Both the position numbers and the translations under genes were made by a program. 64,000 bases of DNA, from positions 1 to 64,000 of the forward strand of contig NZ_BPQQ01000037.1 in assembly GCF_022179325.1 (NCBI RefSeq), written 5' to 3'. Below are positions 8,619 to 17,419 of the stretch, one piece after another (position 1 is the first letter of the stretch; each line of letters starts with the position of its first letter). The stretch is from Methylobacterium isbiliense. Lineage in GTDB: Bacteria; Pseudomonadota; Alphaproteobacteria; Rhizobiales; Beijerinckiaceae. Under the pieces are notes generated by a model that saw only the letters and a list, made by a program, of their open reading frames with translations, searched no databases and had not been told where the DNA came from.

Positions 8619-9839
8619 ATGCCCGACGCGCTGCGCCTGCCCGCCGCGCCCGCACGCGCCCTTGCCGGGCTCGGCGCCCTCCTGCTGGCGGCGCTGCCCG
8701 CGTTCATGGCGGCGGCGAACCGGTCCAGTCCGCTCGTCGTCGGCGTGGCGGGCCTCGCCTTCCTGGCGGCCGCGCTCGCGGTGGAGGGGCGCGCGGCCGC
8801 CATCGGCCTGCTGCGGCCGCTCGCGACGCCGCTCGGCCTCGCGAGCCTCGCCTTCCTCGGCTGGTGCGGGCTCAGCCTCGCCTGGACCTCGCAGCCGGCG
8901 CTCTGGGGACGCACCGCCGCCGAGTTCCTGCCGGCGCTTGCGGGCGCCGCTCTCGTTGCCCGCCTCGCTCCGCCCCATCTCGGCGCCGACCTGCGTCCCG
9001 CCCTCTGGCTGCTCGCGGCAGCGGGGGCCTACGTGGTCGCCGACATCGCCGCCGACCTGATCGTGCAGCGGGTACTGGGCCTGCGGGTCGCGGATTTCAT
9101 CTTCAATCGCACGTCGGTGACGCTCCTCGTCGTCATGGTCCCGCTCGCGGCCCTCGCCTGGGCGCGCGGCCTGCGGGGGCTTGCCCTCGTCGGGCTCGTC
9201 GCGGGCGCCGCGGCCGTGACCCGGGCGGCGAGCGCCGCGGCGCTGCTCGGCCTCGTGGTCGCGGCCCTCACCTATGGCATGGCCCGCGTGCTGCCGCGGG
9301 CCGGGCTCGCCCTCGCCGGCCTCGGGCTCCTCGGGGCGCTCGCCCTCTCGCCCGTCGAGGGCGATCTCCTGGCCCGGGCGATGCCCGAGGCGCTGCACCA
9401 GCGCCTTTCGGGCAGCAGCAGCCACGCGCGGGTGGCCATCGCCCGCGCCTTCGGCGCGGCGGTGGCGGAGGACCCCTGGCGCGGGGCGGGGTTCGGCACC
9501 AGCGGGCGCTTCGAGGCCGTGCCGACGGCGCAGCGGCTCGACCCGGATTTCCGCGCGATGCTGGCGGTCGGCCACCCGCACAACAGCTTCCTGCAGGTCT
9601 GGGCGGAACTGGGCCTCGTCGGGGCCTGCCTCGCCGCGACCGTGATCGCGCTTTGCCTGCGCGCCCTCGCCGGCTGGCCGCCGCCCGCGCGGGCCGCCGC
9701 GCTCGCGCTCATCGCGGGGGCGGCCGCCGTGGCCTTCGTCGGCCACGGGGCGTGGCAGGGCTGGTGGATCGCGAGCCTCGGGGCCGCGGTCGCGTGGCTG
9801 CGGGCGATGCGGCATAGTCCCGGACCATCATCAGGGTGA
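8619..9839 (+). CDS. O-antigen ligase / Wzy-like polytopic membrane protein
   Basis: A 406-residue integral membrane protein with about ten to twelve hydrophobic segments. The large periplasmic loop near the C-terminus contains GHPHNSFLQVWAELGLVGA, the Wzy_C/WaaL hallmark with the conserved His, which suggests transfer or polymerisation of an undecaprenyl-linked glycan. It follows the DUF2059 gene by 4 bp and precedes gor by 13 bp. No other O-antigen genes lie beside it, so the polysaccharide is unknown. Confidence 0.8.
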   Translation: MPDALRLPAAPARALAGLGALLLAALPAFMAAANRSSPLVVGVAGLAFLAAALAVEGRAAAIGLLRPLATPLGLASLAFLGWCGLSLAWTSQPALWGRTAAEFLPALAGAALVARLAPPHLGADLRPALWLLAAAGAYVVADIAADLIVQRVLGLRVADFIFNRTSVTLLVVMVPLAALAWARGLRGLALVGLVAGAAAVTRAASAAALLGLVVAALTYGMARVLPRAGLALAGLGLLGALALSPVEGDLLARAMPEALHQRLSGSSSHARVAIARAFGAAVAEDPWRGAGFGTSGRFEAVPTAQRLDPDFRAMLAVGHPHNSFLQVWAELGLVGACLAATVIALCLRALAGWPPPARAAALALIAGAAAVAFVGHGAWQGWWIASLGAAVAWLRAMRHSPGPSSG

Positions 9840-9852
9840 GGAGTGCGGCACG

Positions 9853-11247
9853 ATGGCGGACGAGACCTCGGGCTTCGACGTCGACCTGTTCGTGATCGGG
9901 GGCGGTTCGGGCGGCGTGCGCGCGGCGCGGATCGCGGCCGGCTACGGCGCCCGGGTGTGCCTCGCCGAGGAGTACCGGGTCGGCGGCACCTGCGTGATCC
10001 GCGGCTGCGTGCCCAAGAAGCTGATGGTCTATGCCGGCCGCTTCGCCGACGAGTTCGAGGACGCGGCGGGCTTCGGCTGGAGCCTGGAGCCGCCGCGCTT
10101 CGACTGGGCGACGCTCAAGCGCAACCGCGACGCGGAGGTGACGCGGCTGGAGGGCATCTACGCCACCAACCTGATGCGGGCCGGCGTCGACGTGGTGGCC
10201 GACCGCGCGGTGATCGAGGACGCCCACACGGTGCGGCTGGTGCGCTCCGGCGAGCGGGTGCGCGCCCGCGTCATCCTGATCGCGGTCGGTGCGCATCCGG
10301 TGAAGGAGCCGCCGATCCCGGGGGCGGAGCTTGCCATCACGTCGAACGAGGTCTTCGAGCTGGAGCGCCAGCCCGAGCGCATCCTGGTCGTCGGCGGCGG
10401 CTACATCGCGGTGGAGTTCGCGGGCGTCTTCGCGGCGCTCGGCAGCCGGACCACGCTGCTCCACCGGGGCGACAAGCTCCTGCGGGGCTTCGACGACGAG
10501 ATCCGCGTGGCGCTCGGCGAGGCCTACGCCAAGCGCATGGACCTGCGCCTGTCGAGCACCGTCCACCGCCTCGACCGGCGCGACGGCGCGATCCTGGCGA
10601 CGCTCAACGACGGCAGCGAGCTGCTCGTCGATCAGGTGCTGGCCGCCACCGGCCGGCGGCCGAACGTCGCCGGGCTCGGCCTGGAGCGGGTCGGGATCGC
10701 CCTCGACGCGGCGGGCGCCATTCCGGTCGACCGCTTCTCGCAGAGTGCGGTGCCGTCGATCTACGCGGTCGGCGACGTGACGAACCGCGCCGCGCTGACG
10801 CCGGTCGCCATCCGCGAGGGCCACGCCTTCGCCGACACGGTGTTCGGCGGCCGCCCCTGGGCGGTCGACCACGACCTGATCCCGACCGCGGTGTTCTCCA
10901 CGCCCGAGATCGGCGTCGTCGGCCACAACGAGGACGTGGCGCGCGCGATCCACGGTGAGGTCGACGTCTACGAGGCACGCTTCCGGCCGATGAAGGCCAC
11001 CCTGTCGGGCCGCGACGAGCGGGTGCTGATGAAGCTCGTGGTGGCCCGCGCCAGCGACAAGGTGGTGGGCGTCCACGTGCTCGGGCACGACGCGGGCGAG
11101 ATCATCCAGGCGGTCGGCATCGCCGTGACGATGGGCGCCACCAAGGCCGATTTCGACCGCACCATCGCGGTGCACCCGACCGCCGGCGAGGAACTCGTCA
11201 CCATGCGCACGCCCGCGGTGGTCAAGCGGCCGGTGGGCGTGGGGTAG
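9853..11247 (+). CDS. gor: glutathione-disulfide reductase
   Basis: NADPH-dependent flavoenzyme that reduces glutathione disulfide. The 464-residue product has the FAD Rossmann motif IGGGSGGVRAAR near the N-terminus and the redox-active disulfide GGTCVIRGCVPKK. It also has the second dinucleotide site VVGGGYIAVEFAG, and the dimer/active-site end HPTAGEELVTMR with the catalytic His-x4-Glu. Length and motif order match Gor rather than lipoamide or mercuric reductase. Confidence 0.95.
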   Translation: MADETSGFDVDLFVIGGGSGGVRAARIAAGYGARVCLAEEYRVGGTCVIRGCVPKKLMVYAGRFADEFEDAAGFGWSLEPPRFDWATLKRNRDAEVTRLEGIYATNLMRAGVDVVADRAVIEDAHTVRLVRSGERVRARVILIAVGAHPVKEPPIPGAELAITSNEVFELERQPERILVVGGGYIAVEFAGVFAALGSRTTLLHRGDKLLRGFDDEIRVALGEAYAKRMDLRLSSTVHRLDRRDGAILATLNDGSELLVDQVLAATGRRPNVAGLGLERVGIALDAAGAIPVDRFSQSAVPSIYAVGDVTNRAALTPVAIREGHAFADTVFGGRPWAVDHDLIPTAVFSTPEIGVVGHNEDVARAIHGEVDVYEARFRPMKATLSGRDERVLMKLVVARASDKVVGVHVLGHDAGEIIQAVGIAVTMGATKADFDRTIAVHPTAGEELVTMRTPAVVKRPVGVG

Positions 11248-11283
11248 GGGGCCGTCCCGCGCGGCGCCCTGCCGGTGTCCCCG

Positions 11284-13113
11284 CTACGGCACGGTCCCGG
11301 CCAGCGCCGCATCGGCGGCACGGGGCGGGGCGCCCGCCCGCAGGGCCCTGATCTCCGGCGGCGGCGCGATCTCCTCCGGCGAGGCGCAGAGGCGGTGGCG
11401 GGCCATGAAGCGGCCGAGCGCCGGTGAGGCCGTGAGCATCGCGAGCGGCACCGCCAAGACAGGTCCGGCGAGGAGCGGGGCGAGCCAGGGCAGCAGGCCC
11501 GGCGCCACGGCTGCCAGGGCGGCACTCACGCCGAGGCCGAACAGGGTGACGTCCGGCAGCGCCCGCGCGGCGGCCGAGACGGACACGCCCGCCGCGTCCC
11601 GGCTCTGGCCGCCCCAGGCGACCCGGCGGCCGAGCGCCAGCCCGGCCATGAACACGCTGAGCCGCACGATCGTGATGCCGTAGAGGAGGATGTTGAACAC
11701 CGCCTCGATCAAGGTGCCGGCGAGGAAGCGCCCCGTGCCGCCATAGGCGGCCGCGGCCCGGCGCGCCAGCACCTCGGCATAGCCGGCGATGCGGGGCGCC
11801 AGCGACAGGCCGAGCCACGCGAGGTAGAGGCCGGCCGCGAGCGGAACCGGCAGGTCCGGCTCCGCAGTCGCCGCCTTCAGGGGCAGGAGGAGGAGCACCA
11901 GCACCGTGGCCGGCGCACCGAGGAACATCAGGATCGCCCAGACCAGCTGGAAGCGGCTCACCGGCAGCAGGTCGGGCAGGCCGAGCAGGCGCAGGTACTG
12001 CAGGTTGCCCTCGCACCAGCGCCGGTCGCGCCCGAGATGGTCGAGGAGCGTCGGCGGATTCTCCTCGAAGCTCGCCTCCTCGACCGGCAGCACCCGCACC
12101 TCGTAGCCGGCCCTGCGCATCAGCACCGCCTCGACTTGGTCGTGCGAGAGGATCGGCCCGCCGAGCGGTCCCGGCCCGAGGGCCGGCAGGCGGCAATGCG
12201 CGGCGAAGGGCGCGATGCGCACGAGCGCGTTGTGGCCCCAGAACGGGCCGCACTCGCCCGTCCACCACGCCATCGCGATCGTGTAGGGCCGCATGCCGTG
12301 GCGCATGCCGAACTGGAAGACGCGCGCGAAGGGGCTCATCGACGGGGCGCCGACCACCAGCCCCTGCAGGATGCCGAGGCGCGGATGGGCCTGCATGATG
12401 CGCACGAGGCGCACGATCGCGCCCCCGCTCATCAGGCTGTCGGCGTCGAGGGGCAGCATCAGCGCCTCCTCGGCCCGGGCGCAGAATTCCTGCAGGTTGC
12501 CGGCCTTGAAGCCGGCATTGTCGCGCCGCCGCCGGTAGTGGAGCCGCGCCGCCCAGCCGGGGACCGCCCCCCGCCACGCGGCCATCGCCGCCTCCTCGCG
12601 CGCCGCCAGCGCAGGATCGTCGGTGTCGCTCAGCACGTGGACGCTGAACCACGCACCCTCGCCGGTCGCCTCCAGGCCCTGCACCACGAGGCGCAGGCGC
12701 GCCAGCGCCCGCTCCGGCTGCTCGTTGCGCAGCGTCATCACCACCGCGGTGCGCAGGCGCAGCGGCTCCGGCGTGTCGCCCGCCGTGGCGACCGGGCAGG
12801 CCGACGCCACGCCCGCAGGCCCGGCCCGCAGCAGCAGGAAGCCGATCACCGCGTTCCACAGCCCGAGCACGGTCCAGGGCAGCGCCACGAGGCAGCAGAG
12901 GAGGATGAGCCCGTCGAGGGCGCTCCACCCGCCCGCCCCGAGGACGCGGACGAGACCGGCGGCGAAGACCGCACAGGTGGCGAGGCAGAGGAGGACGACG
13001 AGGATCCGGCGGCGACGCAGGGTCACGCGGGCTTGCAGCCCCGTCGGCGTCGTGAGAGGAGCGCGTGCGGCGGGGGCGTCCCCGGCCGGCGCCGGGGGGT
13101 CAGGGTGCAGCAT
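11284..13113 (-). CDS. opgH: glucans biosynthesis glucosyltransferase H
   Basis: Inner-membrane GT2-type glucosyltransferase that builds the beta-glucan backbone of osmoregulated periplasmic glucans. The 609-residue product has N-terminal transmembrane helices and a cytoplasmic catalytic domain with VVMTLRNEQPERAL, PLDADSLMSGG (DxD) and GPFWGHNALVR. The R-D-R-R-W motif appears in GRDRRWCEGNLQY, followed by a C-terminal block of about five helices. This is the short alphaproteobacterial form. The ATG at 13113 is chosen because the in-frame sequence before it is antisense to the divergent gene. The partner opgG is not in the window. It is divergent from the MDR dehydrogenase gene, with 48 bp between. 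Confidence 0.93.
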   Translation of the reverse strand: MLHPDPPAPAGDAPAARAPLTTPTGLQARVTLRRRRILVVLLCLATCAVFAAGLVRVLGAGGWSALDGLILLCCLVALPWTVLGLWNAVIGFLLLRAGPAGVASACPVATAGDTPEPLRLRTAVVMTLRNEQPERALARLRLVVQGLEATGEGAWFSVHVLSDTDDPALAAREEAAMAAWRGAVPGWAARLHYRRRRDNAGFKAGNLQEFCARAEEALMLPLDADSLMSGGAIVRLVRIMQAHPRLGILQGLVVGAPSMSPFARVFQFGMRHGMRPYTIAMAWWTGECGPFWGHNALVRIAPFAAHCRLPALGPGPLGGPILSHDQVEAVLMRRAGYEVRVLPVEEASFEENPPTLLDHLGRDRRWCEGNLQYLRLLGLPDLLPVSRFQLVWAILMFLGAPATVLVLLLLPLKAATAEPDLPVPLAAGLYLAWLGLSLAPRIAGYAEVLARRAAAAYGGTGRFLAGTLIEAVFNILLYGITIVRLSVFMAGLALGRRVAWGGQSRDAAGVSVSAAARALPDVTLFGLGVSAALAAVAPGLLPWLAPLLAGPVLAVPLAMLTASPALGRFMARHRLCASPEEIAPPPEIRALRAGAPPRAADAALAGTVP

Positions 13114-13161
13114 CGTTCGGCATCCGAAGGGCTGAGCGGAGAACGGGGCGGACGGGACCGC

Positions 13162-14121
13162 GTGCGCGCGCTCTGGTACGCGGCGCCCGGCCGGGCGGAA
13201 CTGCGCGACGAGACATTGCTCCCTCCCGGCCCCGGCGAGGTCCGGGTGCGGACGATCTGGACCGCGCCGAGCCGCGGCACCGAGCGCTTGGTCTTCGAGG
13301 GCCGTGTGCCCGAGCCTCTTGGCGACCGGATGCGCGCCCCGGCCCAAGAGGGGGATTTCCCGTTCCCGGTCAAGTATGGCTACTGCGCGGTAGGGCGGAT
13401 CGCCGGGGAGGGCACGCTGGTCTTCGCCCTGCGCCCGCACCAGGAGGGCTTCAACGCTCCGCGCGAGGCGCTGGCGCCTGTGCCGGCCGGCGTCCCGGCC
13501 CGGCGCGCCCTCCTCGCCGCCAATATGGAGACGGCCCTCACCGGCCTGTGGGATTCGGGCGCCGGCCCGGGCGACCGCGTGGCGGTGGTCGGCGGGGGCG
13601 TGGTCGGGCTCCTCGTGGCGGCGCTCGCCGCCGGCCTGCCCGGCGCCGAGGTGACGCTGGTCGACCGCGACACCGCCCGCCGCCCGGTCGCGGAGGCGCT
13701 CGGCGCGACCTTCCGTCCGCCCGAGGACGCGGAGGGCGGGGCGGACGTGGTGGTGCATGCGAGCGCCAGCGCGGAGGGGCTGGCGCTGGCGCTGGCTCTC
13801 GCCGGCGACGAGGCCACGATCGCCGAGCTGAGCTGGTACGGGGCCGGCACCGTGCCGGTTCCGCTCGGGCTCGACTTCCATCCCCGCCGCCTGCGGCTGG
13901 TGTCGAGCCAGGTCGGACATCTGCCGCCCGCGCGCCTGCCCCGCTGGACGTTCCGGCGGCGCCTGCTCAAGGCCCTCGACCTCCTGCGCGATCCCCGCCT
14001 CGACGCGCTCATCACCGGCGAGGTCGCCTTCGGCGATCTGCCGGCCGCCCTGCCGGACCTGCTGCACCCGCGGGCCCCCGGCCTCTGCACCGCCGTGCGC
14101 TACCTGCCCGAGGAATGCTGA
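13162..14121 (+). CDS. MDR-superfamily dehydrogenase, BchC-like, lacking zinc ligands
   Basis: A 319-residue medium-chain dehydrogenase. The N-terminal GroES-like domain includes LPPGPGEVRVRTIWTAPSRGTE. The Rossmann domain has VAVVGGGVVGLLVAALA at about residues 135-155, ending a strand with LVDRD, which favours NAD(H). The position that normally holds the catalytic-zinc Cys reads SRGTE, and the Cys-rich structural zinc lobe is absent, so this is a non-zinc MDR. The SRGTERLVFEGRVP stretch resembles BchC-type (bacteriochlorophyllide) dehydrogenases, but no other bch gene is near. GTG start at 13162. It overlaps the next gene by one base (TGATG), the first of three couplings in this operon. Confidence 0.85.
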   Translation: MRALWYAAPGRAELRDETLLPPGPGEVRVRTIWTAPSRGTERLVFEGRVPEPLGDRMRAPAQEGDFPFPVKYGYCAVGRIAGEGTLVFALRPHQEGFNAPREALAPVPAGVPARRALLAANMETALTGLWDSGAGPGDRVAVVGGGVVGLLVAALAAGLPGAEVTLVDRDTARRPVAEALGATFRPPEDAEGGADVVVHASASAEGLALALALAGDEATIAELSWYGAGTVPVPLGLDFHPRRLRLVSSQVGHLPPARLPRWTFRRRLLKALDLLRDPRLDALITGEVAFGDLPAALPDLLHPRAPGLCTAVRYLPEEC

Positions 14122-14525
14122 TGTACGCCGTCGAAGTCCGCGACCACGTGATGATCGCCCACAGCTTCCGCGGCGCGCTGTTCGGCCCGGCCCAGGCCCT
14201 GCACGGGGCGACCTTCGTGGTCGACGTGGCGTTCTTCCGCAACGACCTGACGGCGGACGGCGTCGTGGTCGACATCGGCCGGGCGGGCGAGGCGCTCAAG
14301 CGCATCCTGGCGCCGCTCAACTACCGCAACCTCGACGATCTGCCCGAGTTCGCGGGGATCAACACCACCACCGAGTTCCTGTGCGGCCACATCCACCGGG
14401 CGATGGCGGCGGCGCTGCGCGCGGGCGATCTCGGCCCCGGCGGCGAGGGCGTGACGCGGCTGCGGGTGACCCTGCACGAATCGCACCTCGCCCGGGCGTG
14501 GTGCGAGGCTCCGCTCGACCCGTGA
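14121..14525 (+). CDS. 6-pyruvoyl-tetrahydropterin synthase-like protein with altered active site
   Basis: A 134-residue T-fold protein of the PTPS/QueD family. Seen: first zinc His in MIAHSFRG, the second motif as ALHGATFVVDVAF, VVDIGRAGEALKRIL, the NYRNLDDLPEF turn with NTTTEFLC (the Thr/Glu pterin-anchoring region), and LRVTLHESHLARAW. In typical PTPS/QueD the second motif is C-x3-HGHN. Here the catalytic Cys is Ala and the second HGH His is Ala (HGAT). The zinc site and thiol chemistry are therefore changed, and the ordinary reaction is unlikely. The start overlaps the upstream stop (TGATG), and the stop overlaps the next GTG (GTGA). Its substrate is presumed a pterin or related purine-derived compound. 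Confidence 0.85.
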   Translation: MYAVEVRDHVMIAHSFRGALFGPAQALHGATFVVDVAFFRNDLTADGVVVDIGRAGEALKRILAPLNYRNLDDLPEFAGINTTTEFLCGHIHRAMAAALRAGDLGPGGEGVTRLRVTLHESHLARAWCEAPLDP

Positions 14526-15577
14526 TCGACGTCGCCTTCGCGATCCCCGGCGACCTCGGGGCGCCGACCGGGGGCTACGCCTACGCGCGCCGGCTCCTGG
14601 CGGAGTTCGCCCGCCACGGCGTGCGCGCCGCGATCCTGCCCCTGCCGGGCTCGTTTCCCGATCCGACGCCGGAGGACGTGGCCCTGACGGGCCGCCTCCT
14701 TTCGGAAGCCGCTCCCGGTGCGGTGCTCCTCGTCGACGGCCTCGCCTACGGGGCGCTGCCGCCCGCGGCGATCGCGCAGGCGGGGGAGCGCCCGGTGGTG
14801 GCGCTCGTCCACCATCCCCTCGGCCTCGAGGCGGGCCTCACCCCCGCGCGCGCCGCGACGCTCATGGCGAGCGAGACAGCGGCACTCGCCCTCGCCCGCC
14901 GCGTGGTGGCGACGAGCCGCTTCACCGCGCGCCTGCTCGCCCGCGACTTCGGCGTGGATCCGCGCCGCATCGTCGTGGCCGAACCCGGCACGGAGCCGGC
15001 CGCGCGGGTGCCGGTGCGGGCCGCGGGTCCGGTCTCGCTCCTCACCGTCGGCGCGGTCACGCCCCGCAAGGGCCACCGCCTGCTGGTCGAAGCCCTGCGC
15101 GGCCTCGCCGACCGCGACTGGCACCTGACGGTGGCGGGCGCGCTCGACCGGGCGCCCGCCTGCGCGGCGGAGCTGCGCGAGGCAATCCGTGCGGCCGGGC
15201 TGGCCGACCGCATCACTTTCGCGGGTGCGGTGGCGGAATCGGCGCTGGAGGCGCTCTATGCCGGAGCCGACCTCGTGGTGTCGCCCTCGCTGTTCGAGGG
15301 CTACGGCATGGCGCTCGCCGAGGCGCTGGCGCGCGGTCTGCCCCTCGTCGCGACGACCGGAGGCGCGGCCGCCGACACCGTGCCGCCGGGTGCGGGCCTG
15401 ACGGTGCCCCCCGGCGACGTGCCGGCCCTGGCGGCGGCGTTGCGCAGCCTGATCGAGGATCCGGCCCGGCGGGCGCGCGCCGCGGAGGCCGCCCATGCGG
15501 CCGGCCTGCGCCTGCCGCGCTGGTCCGATACCGCGTCCCTCATCGCCGCCTGCCTGAAGGAGGCACGCGCCTCATGA
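14522..15577 (+). CDS. glycosyltransferase family 4 protein
   Basis: A 351-residue GT-B glycosyltransferase. The N-terminal half begins IDVAFAIPGDLGAPTGGYAYARRLL, the acceptor-side Gly-rich loop of GT4 enzymes. The donor-binding half has LLTVGAVTPRKGHRLLVEAL and the retaining-enzyme E-x7-E motif in SLFEGYGMALAEALARGLP, followed by VATTGGAA. The GTG start at 14522 lies within GTGA, overlapping the PTPS-like stop; an ATGA overlap joins it to the methyltransferase. Donor and acceptor are unknown. The context suggests glycosylation of the product of the neighbouring enzymes. Confidence 0.88.
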   Translation: MIDVAFAIPGDLGAPTGGYAYARRLLAEFARHGVRAAILPLPGSFPDPTPEDVALTGRLLSEAAPGAVLLVDGLAYGALPPAAIAQAGERPVVALVHHPLGLEAGLTPARAATLMASETAALALARRVVATSRFTARLLARDFGVDPRRIVVAEPGTEPAARVPVRAAGPVSLLTVGAVTPRKGHRLLVEALRGLADRDWHLTVAGALDRAPACAAELREAIRAAGLADRITFAGAVAESALEALYAGADLVVSPSLFEGYGMALAEALARGLPLVATTGGAAADTVPPGAGLTVPPGDVPALAAALRSLIEDPARRARAAEAAHAAGLRLPRWSDTASLIAACLKEARAS

Positions 15578-16416
15578 CCGGTTTCTCCGCCGCATGGCTC
15601 GCCCTGCGCGAGCCCGCCGACCACGCCGCCCGCGATCCCGGCCTGACGGCCGCGCTCGCCGGGGCGCTGGCGGAGCGTGACGGCCTGCGCGTGGTCGATC
15701 TCGGCTGCGGCGCGGGCTCGAACCTGCGCGCCCTCGCGCCCCACCTGCCGCTTGAGCAGCACTGGTGCCTCGTCGATCACGACCCGGCGCTCCTCGGCGC
15801 CGCCCGCGCGGCGCTCGCGGACTGGGCCGATGCGGCCGAGGCGGCCGGCGAGGCGCTGCGCCTGCGCCGTGGCGACCGGCGGATCACGGTGGCGTTTCGC
15901 CGTCACGACCTCGCTGTGGGTCTCGGCGGCCTCCTCGACGACGAGAGGCCGGACCTCGTCACCGCCGCGGCCCTGTTCGACCTCGTCTCCGAAGAGTGGA
16001 TCGAACGGGCCGCCCGGGCGGTCGCCGCTTCAGGCTCCGTGTTCCACACCGTGCTGACCTATGACGGCGAGGAGGAGTGGACTCCGCCGCACCCGGCCGA
16101 CGCCGCGCTCCATGCGGCGTTCCTGGCCCATCAGACGCGCGACAAGGGCTTCGGCCCGGCCGCGGGGCCGGCGGCGAGCGAAGCCCTGGAACGGGCGTTC
16201 AGGGCGCTCGGCTACCGCACCCGCCACGCCGAGAGCCCGTGGCGCTTCGGCGCCGGTCCGCTTCTCGCGGCGCTGGCCGAGGGCAAGGCCGCGGCGGCGG
16301 CGGAGACCGGGATGGTCGCCCCCAAGGTGGCCCAGGCCTGGGCGGAAGCCCGCCGCGCCCCTGAGACGCGAGCGGTGATCGGCCACATCGATCTGCTGGC
16401 GCTGCCGGGCGCGTGA
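15574..16416 (+). CDS. class I SAM-dependent methyltransferase
   Basis: A 280-residue Rossmann-fold methyltransferase. Motif I is VVDLGCGAGSNLRAL (about residues 44-58), the acidic ribose-binding strand end is CLVDHDPALL, and DLVTAAALFDLVSEEW is motif IV/post-I. The C-terminal half holds substrate-side helices. It is coupled to the glycosyltransferase by a 4-bp ATGA overlap and is the last gene of the four-gene operon. The next gene is convergent, 7 bp beyond the stop. Whether it methylates O, N or C, and on which acceptor, cannot be told. Confidence 0.88.
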   Translation: MTGFSAAWLALREPADHAARDPGLTAALAGALAERDGLRVVDLGCGAGSNLRALAPHLPLEQHWCLVDHDPALLGAARAALADWADAAEAAGEALRLRRGDRRITVAFRRHDLAVGLGGLLDDERPDLVTAAALFDLVSEEWIERAARAVAASGSVFHTVLTYDGEEEWTPPHPADAALHAAFLAHQTRDKGFGPAAGPAASEALERAFRALGYRTRHAESPWRFGAGPLLAALAEGKAAAAAETGMVAPKVAQAWAEARRAPETRAVIGHIDLLALPGA

Positions 16417-16423
16417 GGCCGGA

Positions 16424-17419
16424 TCAGGTCGCGCTCTCGCGGGCCCGCAGCTCCTGCCTGCGCGGGGCGGACGGCTTGCGGCGGAAGGCGATCTCGGCGG
16501 CTGCGAACAGCGCGAGCCCGAGCCCGAGCGGCACCAGGAAATAGACGAACCGGAAGGCCAGCAGCGGGCCGATGACGTCGGTCTTCGGCAGCAGGTGGAC
16601 CACCACGCTCTCGATCACGCCGACGCCGCCCGGCACGTTGGTGACCAGCACCGCCGCGTTGGCGATCACGAACACCGAGGCGACGCCCAGATAGGCGACG
16701 TCCGAGACGGCGGTCAGCACCTGATGCAGGCAGGCCGAGACGAGGGCGAAGTTCACCGAGCCCACCGCCACCTGCGCGGCGGCGAGCGGCAGGCGCGGGA
16801 ACTCGATCGACCAGCGCCGGATCGTGAGCGGCTTGCGCACGAAGGCCGCGCCGACGAGGTAGAGGGCGACCCCGGCGAGGCAGGCCAGGGCCACCGCCGT
16901 CACGGCGGGCCGGCCGAGCCCCGTGATCTCCTGGGCGAGGCCGGGTTCGAGCAGGAGCGCGCCCGCGCCCAGCGCCATCAGGCCGAGCGCGACGGTGAGG
17001 CCGCAGAAGACCACCATCTTGGCGCTCTCGGCGAGCGTCAGGCCCCGCCGCGCGTAGAAGCGGTAGCGGATGGCCGCGCTGCTGAGGCCCGACAGGCCGA
17101 TGCTGTGGCCGATGCCCAGCGCCACGAAGGCGGCCAGGATGACGTAGCGGTAGGCGAGCGGACGCCCGATGGCGCGCAGGGCCAGCCAGTCGCCCACCGT
17201 GAGGCAGAGATAGCTTCCCGCCGCGAAGGCGCCCGCCGCGGCGAGCCGGCTCCCCGGGATGGCCGCCACGGCGTTCCGCAGGTCGCCGTAGCTGTAGCCG
17301 CTCAGCGTGCGATAGAGCAGGTAGCCGCCGAGCGCGACGCTGAGCACGGTGGTGATCAGGGTCCAGCGGCGGCGTGTCTCGCGGCGCTCCTGCCGGGCGG
17401 AACCGGATTCCTGCCCCAT
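16424..17419 (-). CDS. flippase-like membrane protein, YbhN/UPF0104 family
   Basis: A 331-residue integral membrane protein of the lysylphosphatidylglycerol-synthase transmembrane-domain type (without the catalytic GNAT-like part). About eight hydrophobic helices are visible. The conserved family features are GHSIGLSGLSSAAIRYRFYARRG and TNVPGGVGVIESVVV. E. coli YbhN is the closest well-known relative. It overlaps the stop of the upstream nuclease gene by one base (ATG within TGATG on the minus strand). A role in lipid translocation is inferred from the family. Confidence 0.85.
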   Translation of the reverse strand: MGQESGSARQERRETRRRWTLITTVLSVALGGYLLYRTLSGYSYGDLRNAVAAIPGSRLAAAGAFAAGSYLCLTVGDWLALRAIGRPLAYRYVILAAFVALGIGHSIGLSGLSSAAIRYRFYARRGLTLAESAKMVVFCGLTVALGLMALGAGALLLEPGLAQEITGLGRPAVTAVALACLAGVALYLVGAAFVRKPLTIRRWSIEFPRLPLAAAQVAVGSVNFALVSACLHQVLTAVSDVAYLGVASVFVIANAAVLVTNVPGGVGVIESVVVHLLPKTDVIGPLLAFRFVYFLVPLGLGLALFAAAEIAFRRKPSAPRRQELRARESAT

